A stretch of 64,000 bases of DNA from CALOAD01 sp942491415 (GCA_942491415.1 CALOAD010000009.1:186001-250000), one strand, 5' to 3'. Positions 25,215 through 35,321 are shown, counted from the first letter of the stretch. Translations and numbers: made by a program. Notes: generated by a model from the sequence alone, not told the origin.

Positions 25215-27724
25215 AAGTAATTATCTATAATCATACTCACTGGGATAGGGAATGGTATCAGCCTTTTCAAGAATTCAGGCTTAGACTTATTGAAGTTTTT
25301 GATAAGGTATTGCAAGATCTTAAAAATGACAACTTAAATCAGTTTTTTTTTGATGGTCAAACTATAGCGATAGAAGATTATTTGGAATTTTTTCCTGAAA
25401 AAAAAGCTGAAATTAAAAAATTAATTGAACAAAATAAACTCAAAATAGGTCCTTGGTATGTACTTGCGGACGAATTTTTGACAACAGGTGAAAGCCTGAT
25501 AAGAAATCTTCTTATAGGAATTAATCAAGCAAAAGGTCTGGGAGAGGATGATTTCATAGGATATTTACCCGATACTTTCGGTCATATAGCTTCTATGCCA
25601 ATGATTTTAAATTCTTTTGGTATAAAAAACTCAATAATTTGGCGTGGTGCAGGAGCTGAAAAAAGTGAGTTTATTTGGGAATCACTTGATGGATCTTTTG
25701 TTTTAACAACGCATTTGATAGAGGGTTATTTTCAAGATATTTTCAGCCAGAAGATCTCTTGTGAAGAAAAAGCTCAAAGTTTAAAAATACTTTTGGACAA
25801 AATAAAAGAGTATTCTTGCACGGATGTTCTTCTTTTGCCTATAGGAGCGGATCATCTTGCCACTCCTAAATTTATCAAACAACAAATAAGTGAAATAACA
25901 CCCTATTTAAATGATTATGAGCTAAAATTAGGCTCAATTGAAGAATACTTAAAACTCGTGAAAAATAAAAAAATCTTGTTATCTACAGTAAAAAAAGAAC
26001 TTCGTGATAATTCAAGAAATTTCATACTGCCGGGGGTTTTTTCAACAAGGTTATATTTGAAACAAGCTAATGCAAAAGCCTTTTGGAAATTATCCAAAAT
26101 TGCTGAACCTTTGCAATCATTAGCCGAATTTTCAGAATTGTCTGTTTCAAGACATAGACAATTAGATTATGCTTGGAAATTACTTCTTAAAAATACTCCT
26201 CATGATAGTATTTGTGGGTGTAGTGCTGATTCAGTTCACCAAGAAATGATGAGTCGATATACTCAAGTAGATCAAATAAGTGACGGAATAATTGCTCGTT
26301 GTCTAAGAGATATATCTCAAAATATTAGTAAAGATAATTTTGTTTTTTATAATGCTTCTGATTATGATTTTTCAGGTGTTATAAAAATTGAATCAGAAAA
26401 AGAATTACCATTATCTTCAAGCTTAGTAAAAATAGGAGAAGTTGAAAAATTTCCTCCCGAAATTCTTTATGATATACATAATATTCCGATTCAAGAAGAT
26501 TATAGAAAATATAACGAATATCTATTATGGGTTAATAAATTAAAATCAAGGTCTATAAACGTTAAAGAATTTTCAAACACTGAAGTTAAAGATATTGTTG
26601 AGTGTACAAACAATTCTTTAAAAAATTCCAACGTAGAAGTAAAAATAAATGAAAACGGGCTTTTAAGTATTAAAAATCTTAAAACAGGCAAAGAATTTAA
26701 TTGTTTGCATAAATTTGAAAACCGAGCCGATACAGGAGATACTTATAATTTTAATCCAATAATCAACGATAAACCTTTGAAGGCAAGAATTGTAAATATT
26801 AAAAAGATACAAGATAATCTTTTAGAGGGTATTTTAGAGCTGAATTACAAGATAGACATACCTTTAAGTGTTGAAACTGATAAAAAACGATCTGTATTTC
26901 TTTTTACGCATAATATTTCCACAAGAATATCTCTAAAAGCAGGTTCTGAAAGAATTGAATTTAATACAGAATGGGTAAATCATTCTAAAGATCATATTTT
27001 ACAACTTAAATTTAACATGCCGGAAAAAATCACAGAAACTTTTAGTGAGGATAATTTTGGCATTATAAAAAGAACCTTTGATCCTGATTATTCTCTCCGT
27101 AGCGCCATGCCGGCGAACGAGGGAAAGGAATTGAAAACAAATACAGCTTGTATGCAAAGGTTTGTCTGGGCTCAAGGATTTGGTCTTTTAACAAAAGGTC
27201 TTACAGAGTATGGAATTAAAGGCAATGAGCTTTATTTGACTTTGTTAAGGTCGGTGGGTGTTATTTCTAAAGGGAAAATAGGTACAAGAGGCTTAGCGGC
27301 AGGACCTCAAATAAAAACACCGGAAGCTCAATGTTTAGGGCTACAAAAAGCAGAATATGCAATATGCTTGAGCGATGAGCCTCAAAAACTTTTTAAAGAG
27401 GCTGATTTTTTTATGGGTTCAATATTGTCGAAACAAGGTGAGAGCGATAATGAGAATATATTAAAAGAAAATAACCTTATCTCTTTTAATAATGAAAATA
27501 TTTATTGTTATGCGATAAAAAAACCTTTTGATGAAAGCAATGCTTTGATAGTAAGAGTTTTTAATATTTCAAACAATGATCAGTCATGTAATATCAATTC
27601 CGATATTAAGATATCAGAAATTCAAGAAGTAAATTCACTTGAGGAGAAAATTAATAAAACAAATTGGGTCAATAAAAAAGTAACTTTAAAAGCAAATGAA
27701 TTTAAAACTTTTAAATTATATTGA
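25211..27724 (+). CDS. Glycoside hydrolase family 38 alpha-mannosidase
   Basis: 837 residues. The N-terminal catalytic domain shows NHTHWDREWYQPF near residue 7 (zinc ligands), FFDGQTIAIEDY, and GYLPDTFGHIASMP near 117 with the catalytic nucleophile Asp. A middle helical domain contains the KNTPHDSICGCSADSVHQEM block, and the C-terminal half is beta-rich. It resembles the bacterial mannosylglycerate hydrolase/alpha-mannosidase branch. No signal peptide is present, so it acts inside the cell on mannosyl oligosaccharides or mannosylglycerate; no transport or sugar phosphotransferase gene is linked. A 51-base palindrome includes its stop codon. Confidence 0.9.
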   Translation: MKVIIYNHTHWDREWYQPFQEFRLRLIEVFDKVLQDLKNDNLNQFFFDGQTIAIEDYLEFFPEKKAEIKKLIEQNKLKIGPWYVLADEFLTTGESLIRNLLIGINQAKGLGEDDFIGYLPDTFGHIASMPMILNSFGIKNSIIWRGAGAEKSEFIWESLDGSFVLTTHLIEGYFQDIFSQKISCEEKAQSLKILLDKIKEYSCTDVLLLPIGADHLATPKFIKQQISEITPYLNDYELKLGSIEEYLKLVKNKKILLSTVKKELRDNSRNFILPGVFSTRLYLKQANAKAFWKLSKIAEPLQSLAEFSELSVSRHRQLDYAWKLLLKNTPHDSICGCSADSVHQEMMSRYTQVDQISDGIIARCLRDISQNISKDNFVFYNASDYDFSGVIKIESEKELPLSSSLVKIGEVEKFPPEILYDIHNIPIQEDYRKYNEYLLWVNKLKSRSINVKEFSNTEVKDIVECTNNSLKNSNVEVKINENGLLSIKNLKTGKEFNCLHKFENRADTGDTYNFNPIINDKPLKARIVNIKKIQDNLLEGILELNYKIDIPLSVETDKKRSVFLFTHNISTRISLKAGSERIEFNTEWVNHSKDHILQLKFNMPEKITETFSEDNFGIIKRTFDPDYSLRSAMPANEGKELKTNTACMQRFVWAQGFGLLTKGLTEYGIKGNELYLTLLRSVGVISKGKIGTRGLAAGPQIKTPEAQCLGLQKAEYAICLSDEPQKLFKEADFFMGSILSKQGESDNENILKENNLISFNNENIYCYAIKKPFDESNALIVRVFNISNNDQSCNINSDIKISEIQEVNSLEEKINKTNWVNKKVTLKANEFKTFKLY

Positions 27725-27762
27725 AAGACCGAGCTTTAAGCTCGGTCTTTCAATATAATTTA
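27712..27762. repeat. 51-base near-perfect palindrome
   Basis: Arms 27712-27736 and 27738-27762 are perfectly complementary over 25 bases around one central T. The core is GACCGAGCTT/AAGCTCGGTC. It includes the GH38 stop codon (27722-27724) and ends 14 bases before the convergent gene's stop, so it is probably a two-way transcription terminator, but there is no clean T run. Confidence 0.75.
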
Positions 27763-27775
27763 TATTTTCATTTGA

Positions 27776-29755
27776 TTAAAATTCAAAATATCCTGTTTCT
27801 TTTGATTTGAAAGTGTCTCCAAGATTGATTCTCAAACGTTCATCTTCGGAAATTCTACCGTCGTGATTTACGTCAAAACCATCGGTATGTCCATCACCGT
27901 CAATATCAAGAGCTTTATCTTCTGTTCCGTCTTTGTCGATGTCAGCTTGGCTGGCAAAAGCAACTGTTCCCATATACTCGTTCCACTGACTTCTTGAGTA
28001 GCCGTGTCCTTGGGTAAAGTTAGATGAAATAGAATCTTTGTTGTCTTTTAAATCAGCCATCATAGCTTCAGAACTAAGCTTTAGCCAGTTTGCAATGACT
28101 TTTGTTTTAATGTTATTAGGGCAATTTGGATCTGACATTGCGGAATAAGCAAGTCTTGCAAATAATTCAGCCTTTTCTTGAACAGTACCGTTTATGCTGG
28201 AAGGATTAGTTGAATAGTCTAAATTTGGTTTTGTTCCAAGTTCAAATGAAGCACCTCTCATTACAGAATGCAAATGTCCAACTCCCCATTGCTCAACAGT
28301 TTGAATGAAACCTTTTGCAAGTTCTGTAGTATATTCATTGTCGCCATTTATAATAGCTACAGCTGATGAGATAGCAACACCCTCACTATAAACCATTACT
28401 TGATTCATATTTCCTTTATTTAATTCGGCTGTTCCATTTAGTGCATTTTTTGTTTGAGTTAAAATGCCTTTATCTCCATTCTTAATTTTGTTAGTTTGAA
28501 TGTCAGTGCCATTAAATTTAAAATCTCTGTCTTCAAAGTTTACAGTAACTTCTTTACCGTTTTTGGTTATATTAACACCTTGAGCAGAAGGGTCGTTTAT
28601 TGTTTCACCATTGAATTTTACGCTGTAACTGCCATCTTGTTGGTAGAACACTTCAATTAGACCGTTTTGGGTTCTCATTGATAAATGTTGTTCTCCCATA
28701 ACAGTTGCGCCATTTGCGCCTTCTTGATCTTTGACGAAATGAGATTCTAAAGAAACTTTATCACCTTCTAAAGTCTTATACCAACCGGTTGAACCACCAC
28801 CTGCACCTTGAAGGTCAAAAGCTTGTTCACCGTTGTAGCTGAAATGAGGATCTCCCCAACCTCCAGATTGTCCTGTTTGACCTCCATTAGCTGGTCCTGT
28901 TGGTCCTGTTTGACCTCCATTGGCTCCATTAGCTTCATTAGCTCCTGTTGAAGGGTCTACATATGTGATATCAATTTTTAATGTTTTTCCATCAGAGATT
29001 GAGAACTTTATATTTTTAATTGTTTTTGTAGTATCTACTTGAGTGTATTTATCAACATTACCAATGTTGATTTCATCAATCATCATTCCTTTTTCTTCAT
29101 CATAAGAACAAACAAAAGCTCTTTCCTGTTGAATAACACACATTGAGTCTCCTTCAGGATTGAAAATTACGTTATGTTGTTTTCCTGATTCGTTGCCGAA
29201 AATTTGCTGGAAGTTAATAAAATCACCGTTTTCCTTGACAAATTCATTAGCTATTTTTTTAATACCGACTTGATTATCAATCATATCAAGTTCTTGATAT
29301 GTGTAATTATTAGCATCCGATTTTACTCTGTCCGCTTTGCCATCTTCTAGTCCTGTGAAGCTATATTCCATTATTCTTGATTCGTCAAAACCAAAATTAA
29401 CATTATCCATTTCATGAACATCAAACTGTGCGGCATATTCTTCATTATCCATTTGACTAACATTGCCTGAGTTGAAGTCCATTTTTATAACTTCACCGCC
29501 TTGGGTTTGGAACATCATTACATTATTTTCTTCTGTAAATTTTTGGAAAGTAACGGTATTTCCTTCGATTCCATCTCCACCGCTTTCCAGCGCATTTTCC
29601 CAAAGATTGCCAAGGTCCTCAAGGTCAGTTCTATGCGCTCTCATGTAATTTAAAAAAGACGCATCTGGCTTGTCACTTGTTTCTTGCCATTTTCTGTAAC
29701 GGTCAAGAGTATCGTTAAATGTTGTCTTTAATTGAGAATAATTGTAGTAAGTCAT
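27776..29755 (-). CDS. Large protein with GDPH (vWD/DUF1521-like) and EF-hand motifs
   Basis: 659 residues with no signal peptide or membrane segment. The first 265 residues are acidic, beta-rich and not recognised. A Gly/Asn/Thr/Pro-rich linker (about 268-297, GGQTGPTGPANGGQ) leads to GWGDPHFSYNGEQAFDLQG at about 299-317. GDPH domains of the von Willebrand D type and of DUF1521 can cleave themselves between Asp and Pro, in DUF1521 induced by calcium. The C-terminus has EF-hand/dockerin-like loops (DIDKDGTED, DIDGDGHTDGFDVNHDGRI), so calcium binding is likely. A role as secreted effector or surface protein is inference; no type I or III secretion gene adjoins it, although the next unit is an ABC exporter. 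Monocistronic with its own promoter. Confidence 0.65.
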   Translation of the reverse strand: MTYYNYSQLKTTFNDTLDRYRKWQETSDKPDASFLNYMRAHRTDLEDLGNLWENALESGGDGIEGNTVTFQKFTEENNVMMFQTQGGEVIKMDFNSGNVSQMDNEEYAAQFDVHEMDNVNFGFDESRIMEYSFTGLEDGKADRVKSDANNYTYQELDMIDNQVGIKKIANEFVKENGDFINFQQIFGNESGKQHNVIFNPEGDSMCVIQQERAFVCSYDEEKGMMIDEINIGNVDKYTQVDTTKTIKNIKFSISDGKTLKIDITYVDPSTGANEANGANGGQTGPTGPANGGQTGQSGGWGDPHFSYNGEQAFDLQGAGGGSTGWYKTLEGDKVSLESHFVKDQEGANGATVMGEQHLSMRTQNGLIEVFYQQDGSYSVKFNGETINDPSAQGVNITKNGKEVTVNFEDRDFKFNGTDIQTNKIKNGDKGILTQTKNALNGTAELNKGNMNQVMVYSEGVAISSAVAIINGDNEYTTELAKGFIQTVEQWGVGHLHSVMRGASFELGTKPNLDYSTNPSSINGTVQEKAELFARLAYSAMSDPNCPNNIKTKVIANWLKLSSEAMMADLKDNKDSISSNFTQGHGYSRSQWNEYMGTVAFASQADIDKDGTEDKALDIDGDGHTDGFDVNHDGRISEDERLRINLGDTFKSKETGYFEF

Positions 29756-29790
29756 CTTTATACACCTTTACCTATTAACATCTTGGGATT

Positions 29791-29820
29791 TTTATATTAA
29801 CATTCCAGTTATACTGTAAA
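29791..29820 (-). promoter_or_regulatory. Promoter of the GDPH-protein gene
   Basis: On the minus strand TTTACA (29820-29815), 18 bases, TATAAA (29796-29791), about 36 bases before the start codon. Confidence 0.5.
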
Positions 29821-29906
29821 AGTCGTCCTGTACATGGGTTTTCTTTAATTTAAAAGGACTCATGTTAAGAAAATTTTACAAAACTCATGTTTAAAAACAT
29901 TAAAAT

Positions 29907-31271
29907 TTACAAATTACTTCCTAACGCTTTGTACAAGTTTAACGAATCTATTAAATAGCCTGTCTTACTTTGAGACTCATCTTGTTGTAATAATAGAACC
30001 TTTTTTTGAGAGGGTATTGTTTCTTTATATGCGGATAGACCTTTTTCATATTTGACATTTATAAGATTTAAATTGGCTGATTCAAATTTAATTTTATTTA
30101 AGTCATCATTATTAATTTCTAAATTTCTTTTTAGTGAATACAAAGAATTATTTACTTCTTGTAATGAATTTAAAATGGTTTGTTGGTAATGTTGAAGCAT
30201 TTGTTCGTATTCTAATTTTCTTTGTTTTAATCGAGATCGTCTTTGTCCACCGGTAAATAATCTTCCCACCAATGCTGTACCTACTGATACGATATAGTCT
30301 TCCCAGTTAAAGACATTTTTAAATGCACCGGAATTAAAAGCAAAAAGCCCGTAAAGATTTATATTTGGTAAAAAATCCTTTTTGGCTAGTTCTATATTGA
30401 TTTTTGAATTTTTAAGCAGGGCTTCTATTTCTAAAATATCCGGTCGTTTTAAAATTTTATCCGAAGAAATCTCAAAAGGAATATTTTCCGGAAGTTTTAT
30501 TCGATCTAAAGAATTTCTCATTACTTCATTCTCGGGAGATTCTCCTGTCAAAACTAATAATTGATTAATAAAAACCCTTCTTTGTTTATCAAGTTCAGTC
30601 AAAACTTTTTGCGCTTCTAATACATTTTTTTGCGCTGTAAAAAACTCGTCATTAGCTATTAAACCTGTTTCAAGATTAGCTTTCGCTATTTCCAAATTTT
30701 GAATTTCTAAAGTTAAGTATTTTTCTTGAAGTGTTATTAATTTATCCAGATTTAATGTATTAAAATAAGCCGATGCAACTTCCGCAATTAAAAGAATGTA
30801 AGCCGCAAGTGCTTCTTGTTTCATTGCTTCATACATTTCTGCTTGTGCTAAAGTTCCCTTCCTGTTTTTTCGCCATAAATCAATTTCATAGTTAGCAAAA
30901 AGAGGCAATGTAAAAAAGTTTTCGTAACGATTTATCCCCGGTCTGCCTGAAAAAGGAGTGTTAATTCTTATGAAATTAGAAATCAAAGTGGCTTGAGGGA
31001 GCTCTTTGCCGAATGATTCTCTGACTTTTTCCCGTGAAACCAGCACTTTTAAGAAAGTTTCTTTTAAATCATAATTTTTTGATAAAGCTTTATTTAAATG
31101 TTCGACAAGACAAGGATCGTTGAACCCCTCCCACCAATATAATTTTGATTTCAATAGGCATTCTTCTTGTATGGATAGGCTTTTACTTGCTTTGGCAAAG
31201 CTAATAGGAGTTGTATACGTAAAAAACAGCACCAAGGACAAAAATATTGAAAAAACTTTATTTTTTATCAT
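29907..31271 (-). CDS. Outer membrane efflux protein (NodT/TolC type)
   Basis: 454 residues with a signal peptide (VFSIFLSLVLFFTYTTP) and two OEP repeats: the pair NLETGLIANDEFFTAQKNVL and KYEKGLSAYKETIPSQKKVL marks the repeat structure. The N-terminal KLYWWEGFNDPCLVEHLNKAL is the usual NodT beginning, but no lipobox Cys is seen. It would form the outer membrane channel for the ABC exporter encoded just upstream. The ATG at 31271 is chosen because GAGG lies 8 bases before it; a GTG at 31277 is less likely. Last gene of the tetR-hlyD-ABC operon. Confidence 0.88.
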   Translation of the reverse strand: MIKNKVFSIFLSLVLFFTYTTPISFAKASKSLSIQEECLLKSKLYWWEGFNDPCLVEHLNKALSKNYDLKETFLKVLVSREKVRESFGKELPQATLISNFIRINTPFSGRPGINRYENFFTLPLFANYEIDLWRKNRKGTLAQAEMYEAMKQEALAAYILLIAEVASAYFNTLNLDKLITLQEKYLTLEIQNLEIAKANLETGLIANDEFFTAQKNVLEAQKVLTELDKQRRVFINQLLVLTGESPENEVMRNSLDRIKLPENIPFEISSDKILKRPDILEIEALLKNSKINIELAKKDFLPNINLYGLFAFNSGAFKNVFNWEDYIVSVGTALVGRLFTGGQRRSRLKQRKLEYEQMLQHYQQTILNSLQEVNNSLYSLKRNLEINNDDLNKIKFESANLNLINVKYEKGLSAYKETIPSQKKVLLLQQDESQSKTGYLIDSLNLYKALGSNL

Positions 31272-31290
31272 TATCACTACCTCTAAATTA

Positions 31291-32394
31291 TTATTCTAAT
31301 CTTTTTTTAAACATATTGACCGATACACTAAGAGTTATTGCCGCTATTATTGCAATTGGCAAAGTATGCGCTAATACTGCGCTAAAAGGTATATCCTTTA
31401 GCAAAATCCCTTTTATTATTATGAGAAAATGTTTCAAAATATTGATAACAGTTAGATCTTGAAGCCATTGAGGCATATTTTCAATAGGAGTTGCGTATCC
31501 TGATAGAGTGGTTAAAGGCACCATAAAAATAAAAGTTCCTAAAATAGCCTGTTGTTGAGTCTTGGAAAGAGCTGAAATAAAAAGCCCGACTCCTATTACA
31601 GCAAGCAAAAATATTGACATACTAAAATACAATGCTAACAGTGACCCTTCAAAAGGAAGCTTGAAAAAAATAATGCCCATGGAAATAAAAAAGCTGCCGC
31701 TTAAAACCCCTATCACAAAAGCAGGAATAGCTTTTCCTATGAGAATCTCAATAGGCTCAATCGGAGATACAAGCAACTGGTCAAAAGTACCAAATTCTCT
31801 TTCTCTGGCAACAGAAAGGGCTGTTATTATTAACCCCATTAATAATATCAAAATTCCGGCAATAGAAGGAACTGTAAACCATATATAATCAAGGTTTTTA
31901 TTAAACCAATTTATCGACACAATCTCAGAGGGCAAAAATTGCACACCTATTTTTTCATCACGATTATATCTGTCAATTATATTGCTCACATAACCTACTA
32001 AAATCTGTGATACATTGGTTTTACGTCCATCTAATATTAGTTGAATATCAACGGGTTGATTTGAAGCTAATTTGGCAGAAAAATCATCATTAATTTGCAC
32101 TACCATCGCAACTTTTTGCGAATTTATCATTTTCTTTATTTCTTGAGAATTACTGAGAGAATATACTTTTGTAAAATATGAAGAGCCTTTAAATCTTTGA
32201 GTTAATTCCCATGACGCTTTTCCCGTATCTTTATTAAATACCGCAATAGGAAGGTGTTTAACCTCCAAAGTAGCCGCAAAGGAAAAGACAAAAAGTTGAA
32301 GAATAGGTGGTATTATAATAACCATTCTGGTTTTTTTATCTCGCCAGATAGCCAAAAACTCTTTTATTATAAGTGATTTAACTCTGTTAAACAT
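31291..32394 (-). CDS. ABC-2 exporter permease, YbhR-like
   Basis: 367 residues: one membrane segment near 25-45, an extracytoplasmic domain of about 130 residues, then five segments (about 175-360), with the family stretch LSVAREREFGTFDQLLVSPI near 196. It forms half of the membrane channel of a drug or envelope-compound ABC exporter together with the second permease. It starts 2 bases after that gene's stop. Confidence 0.9.
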   Translation of the reverse strand: MFNRVKSLIIKEFLAIWRDKKTRMVIIIPPILQLFVFSFAATLEVKHLPIAVFNKDTGKASWELTQRFKGSSYFTKVYSLSNSQEIKKMINSQKVAMVVQINDDFSAKLASNQPVDIQLILDGRKTNVSQILVGYVSNIIDRYNRDEKIGVQFLPSEIVSINWFNKNLDYIWFTVPSIAGILILLMGLIITALSVAREREFGTFDQLLVSPIEPIEILIGKAIPAFVIGVLSGSFFISMGIIFFKLPFEGSLLALYFSMSIFLLAVIGVGLFISALSKTQQQAILGTFIFMVPLTTLSGYATPIENMPQWLQDLTVINILKHFLIIIKGILLKDIPFSAVLAHTLPIAIIAAITLSVSVNMFKKRLE

Positions 32395-32396
32395 TA

Positions 32397-33509
32397 CTAA
32401 GCTAGCCTCTTATTTGTTTTTGCAGTGATTAAAATAAACAATATCAGACCTAAAATGACAATCCCTATTAAGTTAGGGATAATTACGCTGTAAATATTAC
32501 CTGCTAAAAATAAAGTTTGAAGACAGCTGACAAAATACCTTGCGGGTATAAAATACGTAATTGCCTGAACAAATAAAGGCATTGACTTTATTTCAAAAAC
32601 AAAGCCCGATAATATAAAGGCAGGTAAAAAACCGCTAAAGATAGCGATTTGACTCGCCAGAAATTGATTTTTGGCAACTGTAGATATTAATAACCCTTGT
32701 TGAAGTGCTGTAATAAGGAAAACAGCTGAAACAATTGTCAACAAGAGGAAAGACCCTCTGAAAGGAACATCAAACACTATAATTGATACAAGTGTACAGA
32801 TAACCATTGAAGACATTCCCAAGACAAAGTAAGGGATGAGTTTTCCAAGAATAATCTCAATTATATTAACAGGAGTTGCCATCATAGCTTCCATTGTTCC
32901 TCGTTCCCATTCTCTTGCGATAACCAAGGATGTTAATAAAGTACCTATGAGGGTCATTATTATTGCAATTGATCCGGGTAGTAAAAAATGATTGCTTTTT
33001 AATTCAGGATTAAACCAATAACGAGGTTGAAGACTAACGCCGGTATTTAACATTTGGGGATTTTCAAAACTAAGCTGTTGAAGCCACTTTAACCAAACGC
33101 CCTGTATGTAGTTTTGAACAAAACTGGCAGTGTTAGGTTCTGATCCATCTGTGATTACTTGTAATTTGGCTACGTCATGAGGATTTTTTAGCCGTCGAGT
33201 AAAATCTGTCGGTATAACAACTATACCCCTCAATTCCCCCTCCAAAAGTTTTTTATTTACTTCTTTTCTATCCCTTGCAAAATGAGCGTTTAAAAAGCTT
33301 GTATTTTTAAAAGACCTTATCAAACTCTGGATTTCAGGAGAATTATCCTGCACTACAACACCTATATTGATCTTATCAGCATCAAGAGAAACTCCATATC
33401 CAAAAATAAAGAGCAAAATAAACGGCAAAATAAAAGCAATTAAAATACTACTGGGATCTCGAACGATTTGATAGGCTTCTTTTTTTATCAATGCTTTTAA
33501 TCGCCTCAT
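32397..33509 (-). CDS. ABC-2 exporter permease, YbhS-like
   Basis: 370 residues with the same layout as its neighbour: membrane segment at about 21-42, extracytoplasmic loop, then five membrane segments. The conserved VIAREWERGTMEAMMATPV lies near 197. Its ATG overlaps the stop of the ATPase gene by one base (TAATG), which predicts equal synthesis with the ATPase. Confidence 0.9.
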   Translation of the reverse strand: MRRLKALIKKEAYQIVRDPSSILIAFILPFILLFIFGYGVSLDADKINIGVVVQDNSPEIQSLIRSFKNTSFLNAHFARDRKEVNKKLLEGELRGIVVIPTDFTRRLKNPHDVAKLQVITDGSEPNTASFVQNYIQGVWLKWLQQLSFENPQMLNTGVSLQPRYWFNPELKSNHFLLPGSIAIIMTLIGTLLTSLVIAREWERGTMEAMMATPVNIIEIILGKLIPYFVLGMSSMVICTLVSIIVFDVPFRGSFLLLTIVSAVFLITALQQGLLISTVAKNQFLASQIAIFSGFLPAFILSGFVFEIKSMPLFVQAITYFIPARYFVSCLQTLFLAGNIYSVIIPNLIGIVILGLILFILITAKTNKRLA

Positions 33510-35233
33510 TATACGCTCCTTTGCTCGTCTGATTGTTTAATGAGAGTTATAAAAGTGTCCTCCATTCCGGGATCCGGCATGGCTTTGGTTTTTACAGATT
33601 TTTTCAACTCATCGGGAGTCCCGATAGCAATCGATTCACCTTTATAAATAAGACTTATACGATCGCAATATTCAGCTTCATCCATAAAATGGGTTGTAAC
33701 CATAATTGTTACACCTTTTTCAACCATATTATTTATATGGGTCCAAAATTCACGACGTGTTATAGGGTCAACTCCCGATGTAGGTTCATCCAAAAACAAA
33801 ACTTTGGGCTCATGCATGACGGCGCAAGCCAGTGCAAGACGTTGCTTGAAGCCCAAGGGTAATTCAAAAGCGTTTGTTTTGAGATATTTTTCAAAATTAA
33901 AAATGTCTATAATTTTATCTATTTTTTCGGATTTTTCTTTTCCTTGTAAGCCATATATACCCGAGAAAAATTGAAGATTTTGCATTGTGCTTAAATTTTG
34001 ATATAAAGAAAATTTTTGAGCCATATATCCTAAATTAGCACGAGCTTTGCCTGAGGCGGTTTTGAAATCTAAGCCTAAAATACTTGCACTTCCTGATGTT
34101 GGTACAGATAACCCACACATCATCTTGAATGTAGTTGATTTACCCGCACCATTAGGACCTAAAAGCCCAAAAATCTCACCCGCTTTTATTGAAAAGTTTA
34201 TATCTTTTGCTGCTGCAAAATCACCGTACATTTTTGTTAGATTAATAGCTTCAACAACAGGCTTTTCGGATTTTTCGATTCCTGATAATGTCTCAACAAG
34301 CTTTGAGTCTCCACCCGGTCCACCGCCTAAAATATCCACAAAAGAATCTTCAAAACGAGGCTCGGTTTTCACCATTCGTGCTTTATTGCCGGCATTGAGT
34401 TTTTTTAGATCAATAGGTTTGTTTGATTTATCCTCAATAATTCGCACGGAATCGCCCTGTATAACCCCATCTATAACATTAGAAAGGTTCAATACTTTTT
34501 TTAAAAATTCCCTGTTACTACCTGAGATATCTTTTACTTGATAAACTCTTCCTTTTATCTTTTTAGTCAGTTCTGAAGGAATTCCTTTATAAAGAAATTT
34601 TCCTTCATTCATTAATAAAACAGTCTCGCACTGCTCGGCTTCGTCAAGATAGGCAGTTGCCCATAAAACCGTTATACCTTCTTTTAAAAGCTCTTGAACC
34701 ATGCTCCATAATTCTCGTCTCGAGATCGGGTCAACCCCAACCCCCGGTTCATCAAGTAATAGTAGCTTTGGTTTGCTGATAAGAGCACAAGCCAGACCTA
34801 GCTTTTGTTTCATACCTCCTGATAGTTTTCCGGATTGACGATTTATAAAAGGAGTTAAAGCGGTAAACCCTAAAAGCTTTTCGAACGTTTTTTTACGTTC
34901 CTCAGCTTCTAATCCTCTTAACTCAGCATATAAATTAAGATTCTCCATCACTGTTAAATCTTCGTACAATCCGAATTTCTGAGGCATATAACCTATAATG
35001 TCTGTTATTTCTTGCGCTTGAGTTTCCGTATCAAGTCCTGATACTGTTATTGTCCCCTTGTCAGGTATAAATAAACCTGCGATCATTCTAATAAGTGTTG
35101 TTTTACCTGCACCATCAGGTCCGACAAGACCCGTAATTTTGCCTTTTTCAATGACTGCGCTTATATCATTTACAGCAACTTCTTTATTAAATAGTTTTGT
35201 TGTGTTTTTTATTTCAACAAAAGTTTCTTGCAT
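33509..35233 (-). CDS. Double ABC ATPase, YbhF-like
   Basis: 574 residues containing two fused nucleotide-binding domains. The first has GPDGAGKTTL, LSGGMKQKLGLACAL and LLLDEPGVGVDP; the second (from about 330) has GPNGAGKSTT and LFLDEPTSGVDP, but its signature is LPLGFKQRLALA instead of LSGG, a known feature of this family that suggests only one fully competent site. It powers the two permeases. AGGA lies 8 bases before the ATG. Confidence 0.93.
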   Translation of the reverse strand: MQETFVEIKNTTKLFNKEVAVNDISAVIEKGKITGLVGPDGAGKTTLIRMIAGLFIPDKGTITVSGLDTETQAQEITDIIGYMPQKFGLYEDLTVMENLNLYAELRGLEAEERKKTFEKLLGFTALTPFINRQSGKLSGGMKQKLGLACALISKPKLLLLDEPGVGVDPISRRELWSMVQELLKEGITVLWATAYLDEAEQCETVLLMNEGKFLYKGIPSELTKKIKGRVYQVKDISGSNREFLKKVLNLSNVIDGVIQGDSVRIIEDKSNKPIDLKKLNAGNKARMVKTEPRFEDSFVDILGGGPGGDSKLVETLSGIEKSEKPVVEAINLTKMYGDFAAAKDINFSIKAGEIFGLLGPNGAGKSTTFKMMCGLSVPTSGSASILGLDFKTASGKARANLGYMAQKFSLYQNLSTMQNLQFFSGIYGLQGKEKSEKIDKIIDIFNFEKYLKTNAFELPLGFKQRLALACAVMHEPKVLFLDEPTSGVDPITRREFWTHINNMVEKGVTIMVTTHFMDEAEYCDRISLIYKGESIAIGTPDELKKSVKTKAMPDPGMEDTFITLIKQSDEQRSV

Positions 35234-35321
35234 TGATTTATCCTATTGTTTTATACCGATATAAAAAGTAATTAAGAATTTAGCCAAAAAGCTTGTAGCG
35301 GTATGCGTAAGTTAGGAGCGT

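Noticed and set aside
34047..34541. 164-codon open frame on the plus strand
   Set aside because: Antisense shadow of the double ABC ATPase, which is well supported on the other strand.
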